The notes beneath the pieces were generated by a model. The model did no database searches, was not told the origin of the DNA, and worked only from the letters and a program-made list of their open reading frames with translations. 64,000 bases of DNA from Sphingobium sp. JS3065 (GTDB lineage: Bacteria; Pseudomonadota; Alphaproteobacteria; Sphingomonadales; Sphingomonadaceae), in the NCBI RefSeq assembly GCF_026427355.1, contig NZ_CP102665.1:372001-436000 (forward strand), given 5' to 3'. Positions within the stretch are counted from its first letter, which is position 1; each line of letters begins with the position of its first letter. Below, in pieces: positions 16,547 through 25,156 of the stretch. The position numbers and the translations under genes are program-made.

Positions 16547-18474
16547 GGTGGCCCTTCGCCCCCTCGCTCGCGATACTGGCAGCGCTGAGCGTCCAATCCG
16601 CCTTTGCGCAGGACATGGACGCGAGAGCGCGGGCGGCAGCGGCGGCCTCGCGCGCCAAATCCGGCGACAGCGAGGCGATCAGCAGCAATTATCTGACGCC
16701 GGGTCTCGCCAACCAGCCGGTCAGTACGGTCGACAATAGCCGCAGCTTCACGCCCAGCATTGCCTGCCAGCAGAGCGCCACCATGCTCGAAATGCTGGTC
16801 CAGCCCGGAACGACCGGCGATATTTCCCATCTTTCCATTTCCCGCGACAAGGATCTCGACGGCGCCTTCGACCAGGTCCTGACCCTCCCGGTCCCGGTAT
16901 CCGGGATTTGCGCCAACGGCGTCATCTCCTGTTCGCCCGGAAGCTGGAACCAGTGCCAGAGCTTCAAATGGGATGTGAGCGGTAGCGGTGACCTCAAGCT
17001 CAGCCAGGTAGACATGCCGGACCTCGCCGGATGCTATTGCGTCAATGCCAGCTGCGGCGCCAACCTGGTTGCGGGCAATTTGCCCTCGGTCTTGAAGGAT
17101 CTGGGCGGTGGGGTCATCGGCGCGCTCACAACCGCCGATCCCCGGATCGCCGTGGCGCAGGCCAGTATCGACGGCCCGGTCATCCGCTATGTCGGCGCGC
17201 AGACGACCGCATGCTCGTCGTCGCCTGCGGTGTCCGCGACGAGCTATCGCGCCAACCCGACCGCGATCAGCGACGACGCCTATGCGGCTTCGCAAGCCAG
17301 TTCGGTCTTCACCGCGCTGGCGGCCTCGCCGGCAGGGAATGGCAAGGCGGAGGAAACGCGCTCCTGCACGATTGAGCGCGAGATCAACGTCAAATCCTGG
17401 GACTTCACCGACATCGTCTCGGCCAGTGGCTCGATCACCTCGACCGCCAGTTGCGGCACGGGATGCCTCCGCTTCCAGATTCGGGGCGCGGGGAGCTGCG
17501 GCAGCAATCCGCCCGTCTATACGGTCACCTTCAATCCGCTGGTACCCGGTCGGATCATTTCGGCGCGGATCATCGAGATGGGCGCGGACGACTGGGTTCA
17601 GGGCCGGATCAATGGCCAGGTCGTGGGCTCGGCGGGCAAGCGCCTCTGGACGGGCGATGGGCTGCCGTCTGGCGACTGCCGGATCAGCGATGATCCCTGG
17701 TATAACCGCACGCCCATCGAATTTACTGACAAGCTCAAATCCGGCGCGACGTCGGTCAGCGCGCGGGTACGCGGCGGGGGCGGCGGCAACTGGGGCTATG
17801 TCACCGTCGAGATCCAGGTCAACACGAGCTGCGAGGTGAGCGAACGGCTGGTCGACCTCTGCGCGGGCTATGCGGGTGATCCCGCCTGCCGCCTGACCCA
17901 GGAAGATGTTGATGGCGTCGAGACGGTCAGAAACGGCGCCGTCACGGGTCTTAAACCCCTGCCCCAAACCCGCCTGTTCGGCACCGGCAGCTGCACCTTT
18001 CAATATAGCCGCGACTTCTTCCTGCGCACGCGCCGCTACTCCTGCGTCGTCGATACATCAGGAACAGCGCAACCCGATCTCGGCCGGGCAACCTATATCA
18101 TCGATCGTTCGACCGAGACGATGCTCGCCGATCAGACGCGGGCCAGCGATGGCGCCCTCGTCCAGTCGACCCGTGCCTTCGCGCTCCCCGATCGCCCCTC
18201 GGTCGCGGCGTGCGAATCCATCTGCAAGACCCGCGCGCCCAGCGCCAATAGCGGCGTTGCCCCGGCGGGGACGGTGGCGGAGAGGCAGAATGTGCCAGTA
18301 GGCTGGGACAGCTTCTACCATGTCTGTTCGGCCGACAATGTCTGCCCGCTGGGCGACGGCGAGGAGATCGTCTCACCCTGCGGCTGCCTCGATGATTTCC
18401 CCGAGGCGGTGGTCATGATGCAGACGGTTAGGCTCGCAGGCTCGGACCTGGCCTGCACGGCGGTGGCGCGATGA
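16543..18474 (+). CDS. traN: TraN-like mating-pair stabilisation protein, N-terminal part
   Basis: 643 residues, signal peptide ending SAFAQD, numerous cysteines, and segments typical of TraN (ACQQSATM, CSPGSWNQCQSFKWDV, CYCVNASCG, GYAGDPACRLTQEDVDGV). TraN is the outer-membrane adhesin that contacts the recipient. The chain ends before the C-terminal TraN signature, which is on a separate gene directly downstream. Overlaps that gene by 4 bases. Confidence 0.85.
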   Translation: MRWPFAPSLAILAALSVQSAFAQDMDARARAAAAASRAKSGDSEAISSNYLTPGLANQPVSTVDNSRSFTPSIACQQSATMLEMLVQPGTTGDISHLSISRDKDLDGAFDQVLTLPVPVSGICANGVISCSPGSWNQCQSFKWDVSGSGDLKLSQVDMPDLAGCYCVNASCGANLVAGNLPSVLKDLGGGVIGALTTADPRIAVAQASIDGPVIRYVGAQTTACSSSPAVSATSYRANPTAISDDAYAASQASSVFTALAASPAGNGKAEETRSCTIEREINVKSWDFTDIVSASGSITSTASCGTGCLRFQIRGAGSCGSNPPVYTVTFNPLVPGRIISARIIEMGADDWVQGRINGQVVGSAGKRLWTGDGLPSGDCRISDDPWYNRTPIEFTDKLKSGATSVSARVRGGGGGNWGYVTVEIQVNTSCEVSERLVDLCAGYAGDPACRLTQEDVDGVETVRNGAVTGLKPLPQTRLFGTGSCTFQYSRDFFLRTRRYSCVVDTSGTAQPDLGRATYIIDRSTETMLADQTRASDGALVQSTRAFALPDRPSVAACESICKTRAPSANSGVAPAGTVAERQNVPVGWDSFYHVCSADNVCPLGDGEEIVSPCGCLDDFPEAVVMMQTVRLAGSDLACTAVAR

Positions 18475-19562
18475 TCCGCCGGCTCGCCCCCGCACTCGCG
18501 CTCACCTGCGCCCTGGTTCCTCTCACTATGGTTCAGCAGGCCCATGCCGCGCAGCTCTGCGCCGCCGACCTCAACGGCAATGGCGATGCAGCGGACGAGG
18601 GCGAGATGGCGCAGTGCCTTGCAACCACCGATGGCGGCGCGCTCTGTGCCATCGGCCAGGTCGACTGCATAGCCGACGCACAAGGCGGATATTCCTGTCC
18701 GCTCGGGGCCGCTTTTGCCTGCAAGATGCCGACGACAGCTGCCGTGCCGGCCTGCTCACCCAACAGCTGCATCGATACGTCCGCCACACCGATCGAAAAT
18801 GAGGAAGTGGTCGACGATCCCGGCGCGCCGGGTGACGGCCCGGTCGATGTCGACGGCAATTGCCTGGGGACGATCGCGATATTCGGCGGACGGGCGCTGC
18901 GGTGCCGGCCGCCTGGCGCCAGCGTCACCTTCCAGAATTGCTGCAAGGACAAGGGCAAGATCGTCAAGGACGGGATGGGTGGTTCGCTCAGTTCGATCAC
19001 CACCAAGATCGCCATCGCCAAGGGCGTCTTCACCGGCATGAAAGCGGCCTATACCGCGTTCAAGGCGGGCGCGACCGCGAGCGAGGCGGCCTCGGCCGGC
19101 GCCAATGCGATCATCGTCGGCATCGATCCGACCTCGATCGCGATCAGCCTGGCCATCAACTATATGATCGAGGTGCTGCTCCAGGGCTGCGACCAACAGG
19201 ATATGGAAACCGGCATGCTGCGCGGCTCGGGCATGTGCCATGAGGTCGGCACCTATTGCTCGTCGAAGATCCTGGGCATCTGCATCCAGAAGGCGCGCGG
19301 CCATTGCTGCTTTAACACGAAATTGGGCCGCATCATCCAGGAACAGGGTCGACCGCAACTCGCCGCCTTCAACAGCCTTGGCTGGGGCACGCCCCAACAT
19401 CCGTATTGCCGCGGATTTTCCGCTGAAGAATTCCAGGCGCTCGATTTCAGCCGGATGAATCTCAGCGAATATTATTCCGACATCGAAGCCCGCGCCCAAT
19501 CCGACATTCAGATCGATATGAAGGAGAAGATCGATGCGACGCTCAGCATCATTCATCCCTGA
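18471..19562 (+). CDS. traN: TraN C-terminal domain as a separate secreted protein
   Basis: 363 residues with its own signal peptide (ending QQAHAAQ). Residues about 245-350 carry the C-terminal TraN signature: CHEVGTYCSSKILGICIQK, HCCFNTKLGRIIQEQGRPQL, and the CRGFSAEEFQALDFSRMNLSEY motif. In F these lie in one TraN polypeptide. The coupled ATGA start and separate signal peptide show this is an orderly split, not a frameshift. The region around residues 165-225 is rich in Ala and Gly and hydrophobic. Overlaps trbC by 29 bases. Confidence 0.87.
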   Translation: MIRRLAPALALTCALVPLTMVQQAHAAQLCAADLNGNGDAADEGEMAQCLATTDGGALCAIGQVDCIADAQGGYSCPLGAAFACKMPTTAAVPACSPNSCIDTSATPIENEEVVDDPGAPGDGPVDVDGNCLGTIAIFGGRALRCRPPGASVTFQNCCKDKGKIVKDGMGGSLSSITTKIAIAKGVFTGMKAAYTAFKAGATASEAASAGANAIIVGIDPTSIAISLAINYMIEVLLQGCDQQDMETGMLRGSGMCHEVGTYCSSKILGICIQKARGHCCFNTKLGRIIQEQGRPQLAAFNSLGWGTPQHPYCRGFSAEEFQALDFSRMNLSEYYSDIEARAQSDIQIDMKEKIDATLSIIHP

Positions 19563-20382
19563 CCTTTTGCTGCGCGTGGGCGTCATGGTCGGACTTTGGG
19601 CCGCCGCCCCTGCGCTGGCGCAAGGCGGGGAGACTGCTGAAGGGCTCCGGCCACCCGCACCGGATAGTGCCGCCGCAGATAAGCCCGCTATATCCGGCCC
19701 GTCCGGCATCCCCGAACCATCGCATACGATGCGCCGCCGGGCGTTCGAGGCAATGCGGCAGAAGGGGCGCTTTCCCGCCATCGAAGCGCGAGCACGCAAG
19801 GACCGTGAAGATGCCGCGCAGCGCCTGGCTGCCGAACATGATGCCGTGCAAAAGCGACTTTACGAGGCCTTGGGGCTTGCCGCGCCGATCGATGCGGCGA
19901 AGCCGAGGGACGGGCGCGCTGGGGCTTTGGCAAAGAACTGGGTGCCGATGCTGTTCGCCTCCTCCTCCCTGCCGCTCCAGACCCTGCGCAATTACGCCGC
20001 GCAGCTCGAGACAGTCGGGGGCGTCATCGCCTTTCGAGGCGTTCCCGGGGGCATGAGCAAAATCGGCCCGATGGCGAAACTGACGGCGCAGATTCTGCGC
20101 GTCGATCCAGGCTGCGAAGGGCCTGCCTGCACGATGCGCAACGTTCAGCTCATCGTCGACCCGATCCTCTTCCGCCAGCATGGCGTTAATCAGGTCCCTG
20201 CCTTCGCCATGGCGCCGGGCGATCCCACCCTTCCCTATTGCGAGCGCGACGACGAGATCGGCCCAAGCGCCAGCCATATCGTCTATGGCGACGCAGCCCT
20301 GTCAGGACTTCTCGAAGAATATGCCCGCCTTGGCGGCAAACAGGAGGTCAGCGATGCCGCGTCTCGCCTGTCTCGCCGCTAA
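19534..20382 (+). CDS. trbC: Type-F conjugative transfer system pilin assembly protein TrbC
   Basis: 282 residues. Signal peptide (ending PALAQG), a charged helical middle (about 65-115), and a thioredoxin-like C-terminal domain with the TrbC motif VPMLFASSSLPLQTLRNYAAQLE and VQLIVDPILFRQHGVNQVPAF. Works with TraW in the periplasm. Overlaps both neighbours by 29 bases. Confidence 0.9.
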   Translation: MRRSASFIPDLLLRVGVMVGLWAAAPALAQGGETAEGLRPPAPDSAAADKPAISGPSGIPEPSHTMRRRAFEAMRQKGRFPAIEARARKDREDAAQRLAAEHDAVQKRLYEALGLAAPIDAAKPRDGRAGALAKNWVPMLFASSSLPLQTLRNYAAQLETVGGVIAFRGVPGGMSKIGPMAKLTAQILRVDPGCEGPACTMRNVQLIVDPILFRQHGVNQVPAFAMAPGDPTLPYCERDDEIGPSASHIVYGDAALSGLLEEYARLGGKQEVSDAASRLSRR

Positions 20383-20953
20383 TCGGCTTTGGTTGGGGCT
20401 CAAGACCCTGCCCGCGCAGGCGGCGCTCGCGCTGGGCGGCGGGGTCGGCAACCAGCCTGCCGACAACAGGCGATTGGCCCTGAGCTTCGCGGTCATCCTT
20501 CCCGTCGCGACCCTCACCTGGCTTGGTCTGCCCAGCGTGACCCTGGTCATGAGCCCCTCCATCGATGCCTGGGCCGTGCGGCGCGCGCCAGGTCCGGTCC
20601 GCAAGGGCGATCTCGTTGAGTTCATGCTCTCCCATCCGATCGCAGGCCCGAAGCCGGTGAGCGTCACCAAGCGAGCGCTCTGCCTTCCAGGCGAGCGGCT
20701 CCGCGAAATCGAACGTCTCTCGGTCGACGGTCGCGAAGGCACGCGCAGTTGGTATTATTGCGGCCGTACCTTTCTCGGCGCGAGCCGGCCCTTCGGCCTC
20801 GACGGCCGCCCTCTGCCCCATCTGCGCTGGGGCGACAGACCGATCCCTCCGGGTTTTGTCTATGTCGGCTCTGATCATGCCGGGGGCTTCGACAGTCGCT
20901 ATTTCGGACCGGTCCGGCTCGAGCGCCTCACCCGCATGGAGCGCATCCTGTGA
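20354..20953 (+). CDS. S26-family signal peptidase of the transfer operon
   Basis: 199 residues from an ATG with GGAGG preceding. N-terminal membrane helix (about 42-62), then the S26 pattern: Ser in TLVMSPSIDAWAV and Lys in SVTKRALCLPGE, with a C-terminal box GSDHAGGFDSRYFGPV. Resembles TraF of RP4/TrhF, which matures conjugative pilin. Likely cleaves the traA product. Coupled to traF by a GTGA overlap. Confidence 0.87.
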   Translation: MPRLACLAANRLWLGLKTLPAQAALALGGGVGNQPADNRRLALSFAVILPVATLTWLGLPSVTLVMSPSIDAWAVRRAPGPVRKGDLVEFMLSHPIAGPKPVSVTKRALCLPGERLREIERLSVDGREGTRSWYYCGRTFLGASRPFGLDGRPLPHLRWGDRPIPPGFVYVGSDHAGGFDSRYFGPVRLERLTRMERIL

Positions 20954-21798
20954 GGCGCGCGCTTGCCCTGCTGGCCGTCGCTGGCCAGCTTCTCGCGGCG
21001 ACGGCCTCCGCGGAGGATACGATCCGCCAGGGTTACTGGTGGTATCGCGCCAAAGCCGATCCCGCCGAGACGCCGCCCGAAGATGTGCCTCCAGCGCCGC
21101 TGATCCCACCCATGGCCGAACTCGCGCGATGGAGCCCGCCCCGGATCGCCAAGCTCATCGCAGACCAGCGTGATTATGCGGCGACCGTTCTGACCGTCGA
21201 GGCAGTTTCCGATTTCTGGCGGCTGGAGGATTTCGCGCGGCGCAAGGCCCGCGCCTTTGCGGGCGTCACCCAGCTAGCGATGCTCGCCCATCCCGAGCTC
21301 AGCGCCAAATCCGCCAATCCCATGATTGGCGACGCACGCGATGCGCTGGGCGCGCAGAAGGATGCGGTGCGCCGCGCCTATCTGCGCTCCCGCGTTCCTG
21401 AATTCGCACTCGTCATGTTCTCGCGCACTTCCTGCGGCTATTGCCGGGTGCAATGGCCGATCCTCCAGCGCTTCCAGGAGGAAACCGGCTGGCAGATCAT
21501 CCGTGAGGATCTCGATCGGCGGCCCGAACTTGGCGCCCGCTTCGGCGTCGAGGTGACGCCCACCACCATGGTCATCCGCCGCAATTCCGCGCAACGCATG
21601 GTCATCGCCAATGGTGTCGAGGCGTTTCCGACTCTTATTCAAACCGCGTATCAGGCGGTGAAACTGCTGTCGGGCGACATCAGACCCGAACAGTTTCTCA
21701 CCGGCGCGGGTGAGGAGAATGGCTTTTTCGACGCGCTCGCCAATGGTCCTGTCGCGGCTGGCGATCCCATGGCAAATCAAAACGGGGGCCACCCATGA
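20950..21798 (+). CDS. traF: Conjugal transfer pilus assembly protein TraF (thioredoxin-like)
   Basis: 282 residues, GTG start overlapping the upstream stop. Signal peptide ending TASAED; the GYWWYR motif and the C-terminal thioredoxin fold with active CGYC (Cys162-Cys165) and VTPTTMVI cis-proline loop. Many F-type TraF proteins have lost the cysteines; here they are kept, implying redox activity. Confidence 0.9.
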   Translation: MRRALALLAVAGQLLAATASAEDTIRQGYWWYRAKADPAETPPEDVPPAPLIPPMAELARWSPPRIAKLIADQRDYAATVLTVEAVSDFWRLEDFARRKARAFAGVTQLAMLAHPELSAKSANPMIGDARDALGAQKDAVRRAYLRSRVPEFALVMFSRTSCGYCRVQWPILQRFQEETGWQIIREDLDRRPELGARFGVEVTPTTMVIRRNSAQRMVIANGVEAFPTLIQTAYQAVKLLSGDIRPEQFLTGAGEENGFFDALANGPVAAGDPMANQNGGHP

Positions 21799-22394
21799 GG
21801 GTCCGCTGCCTTGGAGCATTGATCGCGCTGCTGGGCGCGCTGCCGTTCTCGGTCCATGCGCAGGTGGAACTACGGGCACCTGACGATCGTGCAGCGGCGG
21901 CGCGCGCAGCGATCCATCCGGTTTCAAGCACCCGCGAAATGCAGAGCTGGCTCGCCCGCGTTCCCCTAACCGTTAATTATCCGCCGGATTTCGAGGCAGC
22001 GTTAAAGGGCCAGGGACCGGCGTTCATCATCGAGATGAGTACCGCGCCCGGTTGTCTGCCCTGCGGCGATCTCTGGAACAAACTCCTCGCGCTCAAGACG
22101 CGCTATGGGCTGACGGTCCGCCCGATCGGCAGGGAGGAGGCGATGCTTCGTTCGGGCCGATTGGGCCTACCCTGGATCGGCCACCCTGTCGCGTGGCTGC
22201 GGCCAGTCTCCGATGAAGCCCGCATCCTGCCGATCGCGATCGGCACGGACCATCCGGCCAATCTCGCCCGCAATATCTATCTCGGACTCAAGATGCAAAC
22301 CGGTGTGCGGGCCGCCGTGGGCGTGCGCGCAATGGCGAAGTTCACCGGTATCGTCGCAGGCAGCGCCGGTCGGAAGGGCGAGGAGAGGCGATGA
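21795..22394 (+). CDS. Secreted thioredoxin-like protein of transfer operon
   Basis: 199 residues, signal peptide ending SVHAQV. Residues 76-95 carry FIIEMSTAPGCLPCGDLW, with a CLPC pair (Cys87, Cys90) at the place of a thioredoxin active site. ATGA overlap with traF shows operon membership. It may be the TrbB-type oxidoreductase of this system, but similarity to F TrbB is not clear. It is the last gene before the operon is interrupted. Confidence 0.75.
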   Translation: MRVRCLGALIALLGALPFSVHAQVELRAPDDRAAAARAAIHPVSSTREMQSWLARVPLTVNYPPDFEAALKGQGPAFIIEMSTAPGCLPCGDLWNKLLALKTRYGLTVRPIGREEAMLRSGRLGLPWIGHPVAWLRPVSDEARILPIAIGTDHPANLARNIYLGLKMQTGVRAAVGVRAMAKFTGIVAGSAGRKGEERR

Positions 22395-22426
22395 CGATGC
22401 CCCTCATCTCCCTTGCTGGCCTGCAA

Positions 22427-23593
22427 TCAACGCAGGGAGAGCAGCCATCGGCCTGCCTCGGCCACAGCGCAAACCTCGATATTCTCTGCGAGCCTGTAGG
22501 TTTCCTCCCCAGGATAGATGACGATCCGCCGTGCCGGATCGAGGTCTGCGCAAGCGTGGTGAAAGCCCCGCTCCACTTTGGGCGAAAGGCTGCGCTTGAT
22601 CTCGAAGGCCCAAAGGCCATGGCCCGGGATGGTGAGAAGAAGATCGATCTCAGCGCCCGCCGATGTTCTGTAGAAATTTGCCTGTGTGCCCTCAGGCGCC
22701 GCCGATATCAGCGTCTCGATTGCAAACCCCTCCCAGCTTGCGCCGGCGACGGGATGTCCCAGCACATCCTCGCGGGTGGCAAGACCCAGCAATGTGTGGA
22801 TGATGCCGCTATCGCGCACATAGACGCGAGGCGATTTGACGAGACGCTTGCCGCTATTGCTGTGCCAGGGCTCAAGCCTACGGACGAGAAGCAGGTCGAC
22901 CAGAAGGTCGAGATAGGAGGCGATGGTCTTGGAATCGACGCCAAGACTGCGCCCCAGTTCCGAAGCGTTCAACAGGCCCGATTGATGGTGGGCGAGCATC
23001 GTCCAGAAACGCCTCAGCGTTTCGGAAGGAATACGCGGACCCAGCATGGGAATGTCACGTTCGAGATAGGTTCGGATGAAGTCCTGCCTCCAACGCCGGC
23101 TCGTGGCATCACTGGTGGCGAGATAGCTGTCGGGAAAGCCGCCGCGAATCCAAAGCCGATCAACATCCCCGTCGCCCACCTCCAGGGCGTCGAGCGGACG
23201 CATTTCCAGATAGGCGATGCGCCCGGCAAGACTTTCGCCCGATTGGACCAGCAATTCCATGGAAGCCGAACCCAGCAGCAGGAACCGACCCGTCCGCAAT
23301 CCCTTTCTACGGCCACGATCGATCAATCCTCGCAAAAGCTGGAACAGGTCCGGCAGCCGATGAACCTCATCGAGTATGACGAGCTTGCCTTCGTGGCTTT
23401 CGAGATAGAGTTCGGGATCGGCAAGCTTCGCGCGATCCCGATCCGATTCAAGATCGAGATAGATGGATGGCCGCTCATCGGCCATCTCATGCGCGAGCGT
23501 CGTCTTGCCGACCTGACGTGGCCCGAGCAAGGCGACCGCAGGGCTTTCGTCCAGTCGGGCGACAAGTTCGCTTTTGATCCGACGTTCAATCAT
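22427..23593 (-). CDS. AAA ATPase with DUF4143 domain
   Basis: 388 residues. Walker A GPRQVGKTT (about 24-32), Walker B VILDEVHRL, sensor LLLGSASMELL, then the DUF4143 domain (about 200-360, with GRSLGVDSKTIASYLDLL winged helix and a nuclease-like FYRTSAGAEIDLLL segment, Glu-Asp-Leu and FEIKRS). Such proteins are common solitary genes in bacteria and mobile elements; their function is not established. It is opposite in direction to the surrounding transfer genes and separates them from traH and traG. Confidence 0.88.
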   Translation of the reverse strand: MIERRIKSELVARLDESPAVALLGPRQVGKTTLAHEMADERPSIYLDLESDRDRAKLADPELYLESHEGKLVILDEVHRLPDLFQLLRGLIDRGRRKGLRTGRFLLLGSASMELLVQSGESLAGRIAYLEMRPLDALEVGDGDVDRLWIRGGFPDSYLATSDATSRRWRQDFIRTYLERDIPMLGPRIPSETLRRFWTMLAHHQSGLLNASELGRSLGVDSKTIASYLDLLVDLLLVRRLEPWHSNSGKRLVKSPRVYVRDSGIIHTLLGLATREDVLGHPVAGASWEGFAIETLISAAPEGTQANFYRTSAGAEIDLLLTIPGHGLWAFEIKRSLSPKVERGFHHACADLDPARRIVIYPGEETYRLAENIEVCAVAEAGRWLLSLR

Positions 23594-23720
23594 CCTTGCA
23601 TATTTGTATCAATGATCCGAATTTGCAAGGTTAAATGTCTAGAGATTTTGCAAGCAATGCCAAAGGGCGCGCATATGGCGGGTGGGCCCTTTCTTTCCTC
23701 CACAAGACAAGAAAGCCGCC

Positions 23721-25142
23721 ATGCCCCATCTCAAATGTAGCGCGACGCTAACCGTTCTGGCTCTGCTTGCAACCTGCGGGACGGCTATGCCCGCCCATGC
23801 CCAAAGCTGGGCCGAGCATTGGTTCGATAATGTAACCTATACCAGCCCCGGCAGATTCGAGGACCAGACGCGCGGCTATGTGACGGCGGGCGGCATGTCC
23901 GGCCGCATCGATGTCCATAGCGACTATCTGATGAGCCTCACCATGCCGAAGGTGAAGGCAGGCTGCGGCGGCATCGACATGTTCCTCGGAGGCATGTCCT
24001 TCCTCGACCCCGACTATCTCGTCCAGAAGCTCGAGAGCATCCTCCAGGCCGCGCCCGCCGTCGCGTTCCAATATCTACTCGAAACATTGGATGAGAAGAT
24101 GGGGAACATCATTTCGAAGATGGAGGCGGCCACCAATTTCTTGAACTCCATCCAGGTCAATGACTGCCGCCTCGCCAACCGCATGGTCCAGATCGCTCGA
24201 GGAGACGACAATATGTCGGGGATCATCGAGGAGATGACTGGCTACAAGTCGGTCAGGCAAGGCTACGCCAAAAGCTATCAGCAAAGCCGCGAGAAGATCC
24301 AGGCGAACGGGAACAGCCCGACCGAGGATCTGAAGGATGCGCTGGCCAACTGCCCGACCGAAGTGACCGACATCTTCCGCACCGGATCGCTGCTCGCCCA
24401 TGCGGCGTCCCGCGTCGGCGCCGCCGATTGGGCCGCCGTCATGCGCGCGCGGGTCGGCGACGTCTATATGCGCTGGGACGCGACCGACAAGGTGCCGCTC
24501 TTCTCGGCTATCCCCGCCTGCGCTGGTCAGGATAGCGAGTCCTCGGACGACTTCCTGAGCGGGCGGGTGATGCGGCGTGCGCTCAACATGCCGGCCACCG
24601 CCGCCGATTGCACGCAGGATGGGAACAAGGGCGCGCTGGCGCTCACCCGTGAGCGCATGACCTCGATCGCGGAGAAGATCAGGACGCGCGCTTCGCTCAC
24701 GGCCGAGGAACGGCAGTTCGTCGCCAATGTACGGACCCTGCCGGTCTACCGGATGCTTGAATGGGGCGTGCGCCAGGATGTGGTGGACTCGGTTATCGGC
24801 GATACCGACGAGCTGGTCGCGTTGACCCTCGCCTATCAGATGCTGAACGATCTCACCCGTAGCATCGATTTTGCCATCTCCAATGCCGAGCGCGGGACCA
24901 GCGCTGCCGGGGCTGCCGATGCCGGCAATGCCAATATCTGCCAGACCCGCATCCTCACCAAGGGCATCGAGCAACTCCGCGACCTGCGGGAGGAGGTGCT
25001 GCGCCAGCGCGCGCAGATGCGGCAATCCTATATGGCGGCGCTCTCCCAGGCGAACCTCTCGACTGGCTATGCCGGTCTCATCCGCCAGCGTGATCGGGAC
25101 GCGCGCGACGCCGCCGGCACCGCCGCCAGCCGCAACCGCTGA
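23721..25142 (+). CDS. traH: Conjugal transfer protein TraH
   Basis: 473 residues. Signal peptide ending PAHAQS, then the TraH domain (CGGIDMFLGGMSFLDPDYLVQKLESIL motif, residues about 75-105; NDCRLANRMVQ) and a C-terminal coiled coil (about 430-450). TraH is needed for pilus extension and interacts with TraF and TraU. The ATG at 23721 gives the signal peptide; the ribosome site is weak (AAGAAAG). Because the ATPase gene precedes it, traH-traG may need their own promoter. Confidence 0.92.
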   Translation: MPHLKCSATLTVLALLATCGTAMPAHAQSWAEHWFDNVTYTSPGRFEDQTRGYVTAGGMSGRIDVHSDYLMSLTMPKVKAGCGGIDMFLGGMSFLDPDYLVQKLESILQAAPAVAFQYLLETLDEKMGNIISKMEAATNFLNSIQVNDCRLANRMVQIARGDDNMSGIIEEMTGYKSVRQGYAKSYQQSREKIQANGNSPTEDLKDALANCPTEVTDIFRTGSLLAHAASRVGAADWAAVMRARVGDVYMRWDATDKVPLFSAIPACAGQDSESSDDFLSGRVMRRALNMPATAADCTQDGNKGALALTRERMTSIAEKIRTRASLTAEERQFVANVRTLPVYRMLEWGVRQDVVDSVIGDTDELVALTLAYQMLNDLTRSIDFAISNAERGTSAAGAADAGNANICQTRILTKGIEQLRDLREEVLRQRAQMRQSYMAALSQANLSTGYAGLIRQRDRDARDAAGTAASRNR

Positions 25143-25156
25143 AGGATCAGGGTGCC

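Noticed and set aside
22391..23740. 449-residue plus-strand frame starting in an ATGA overlap with the thioredoxin-like gene
   Set aside because: It is antisense to the clearly recognisable AAA/DUF4143 gene and shows no domain; only the first dozen codons are free of overlap.
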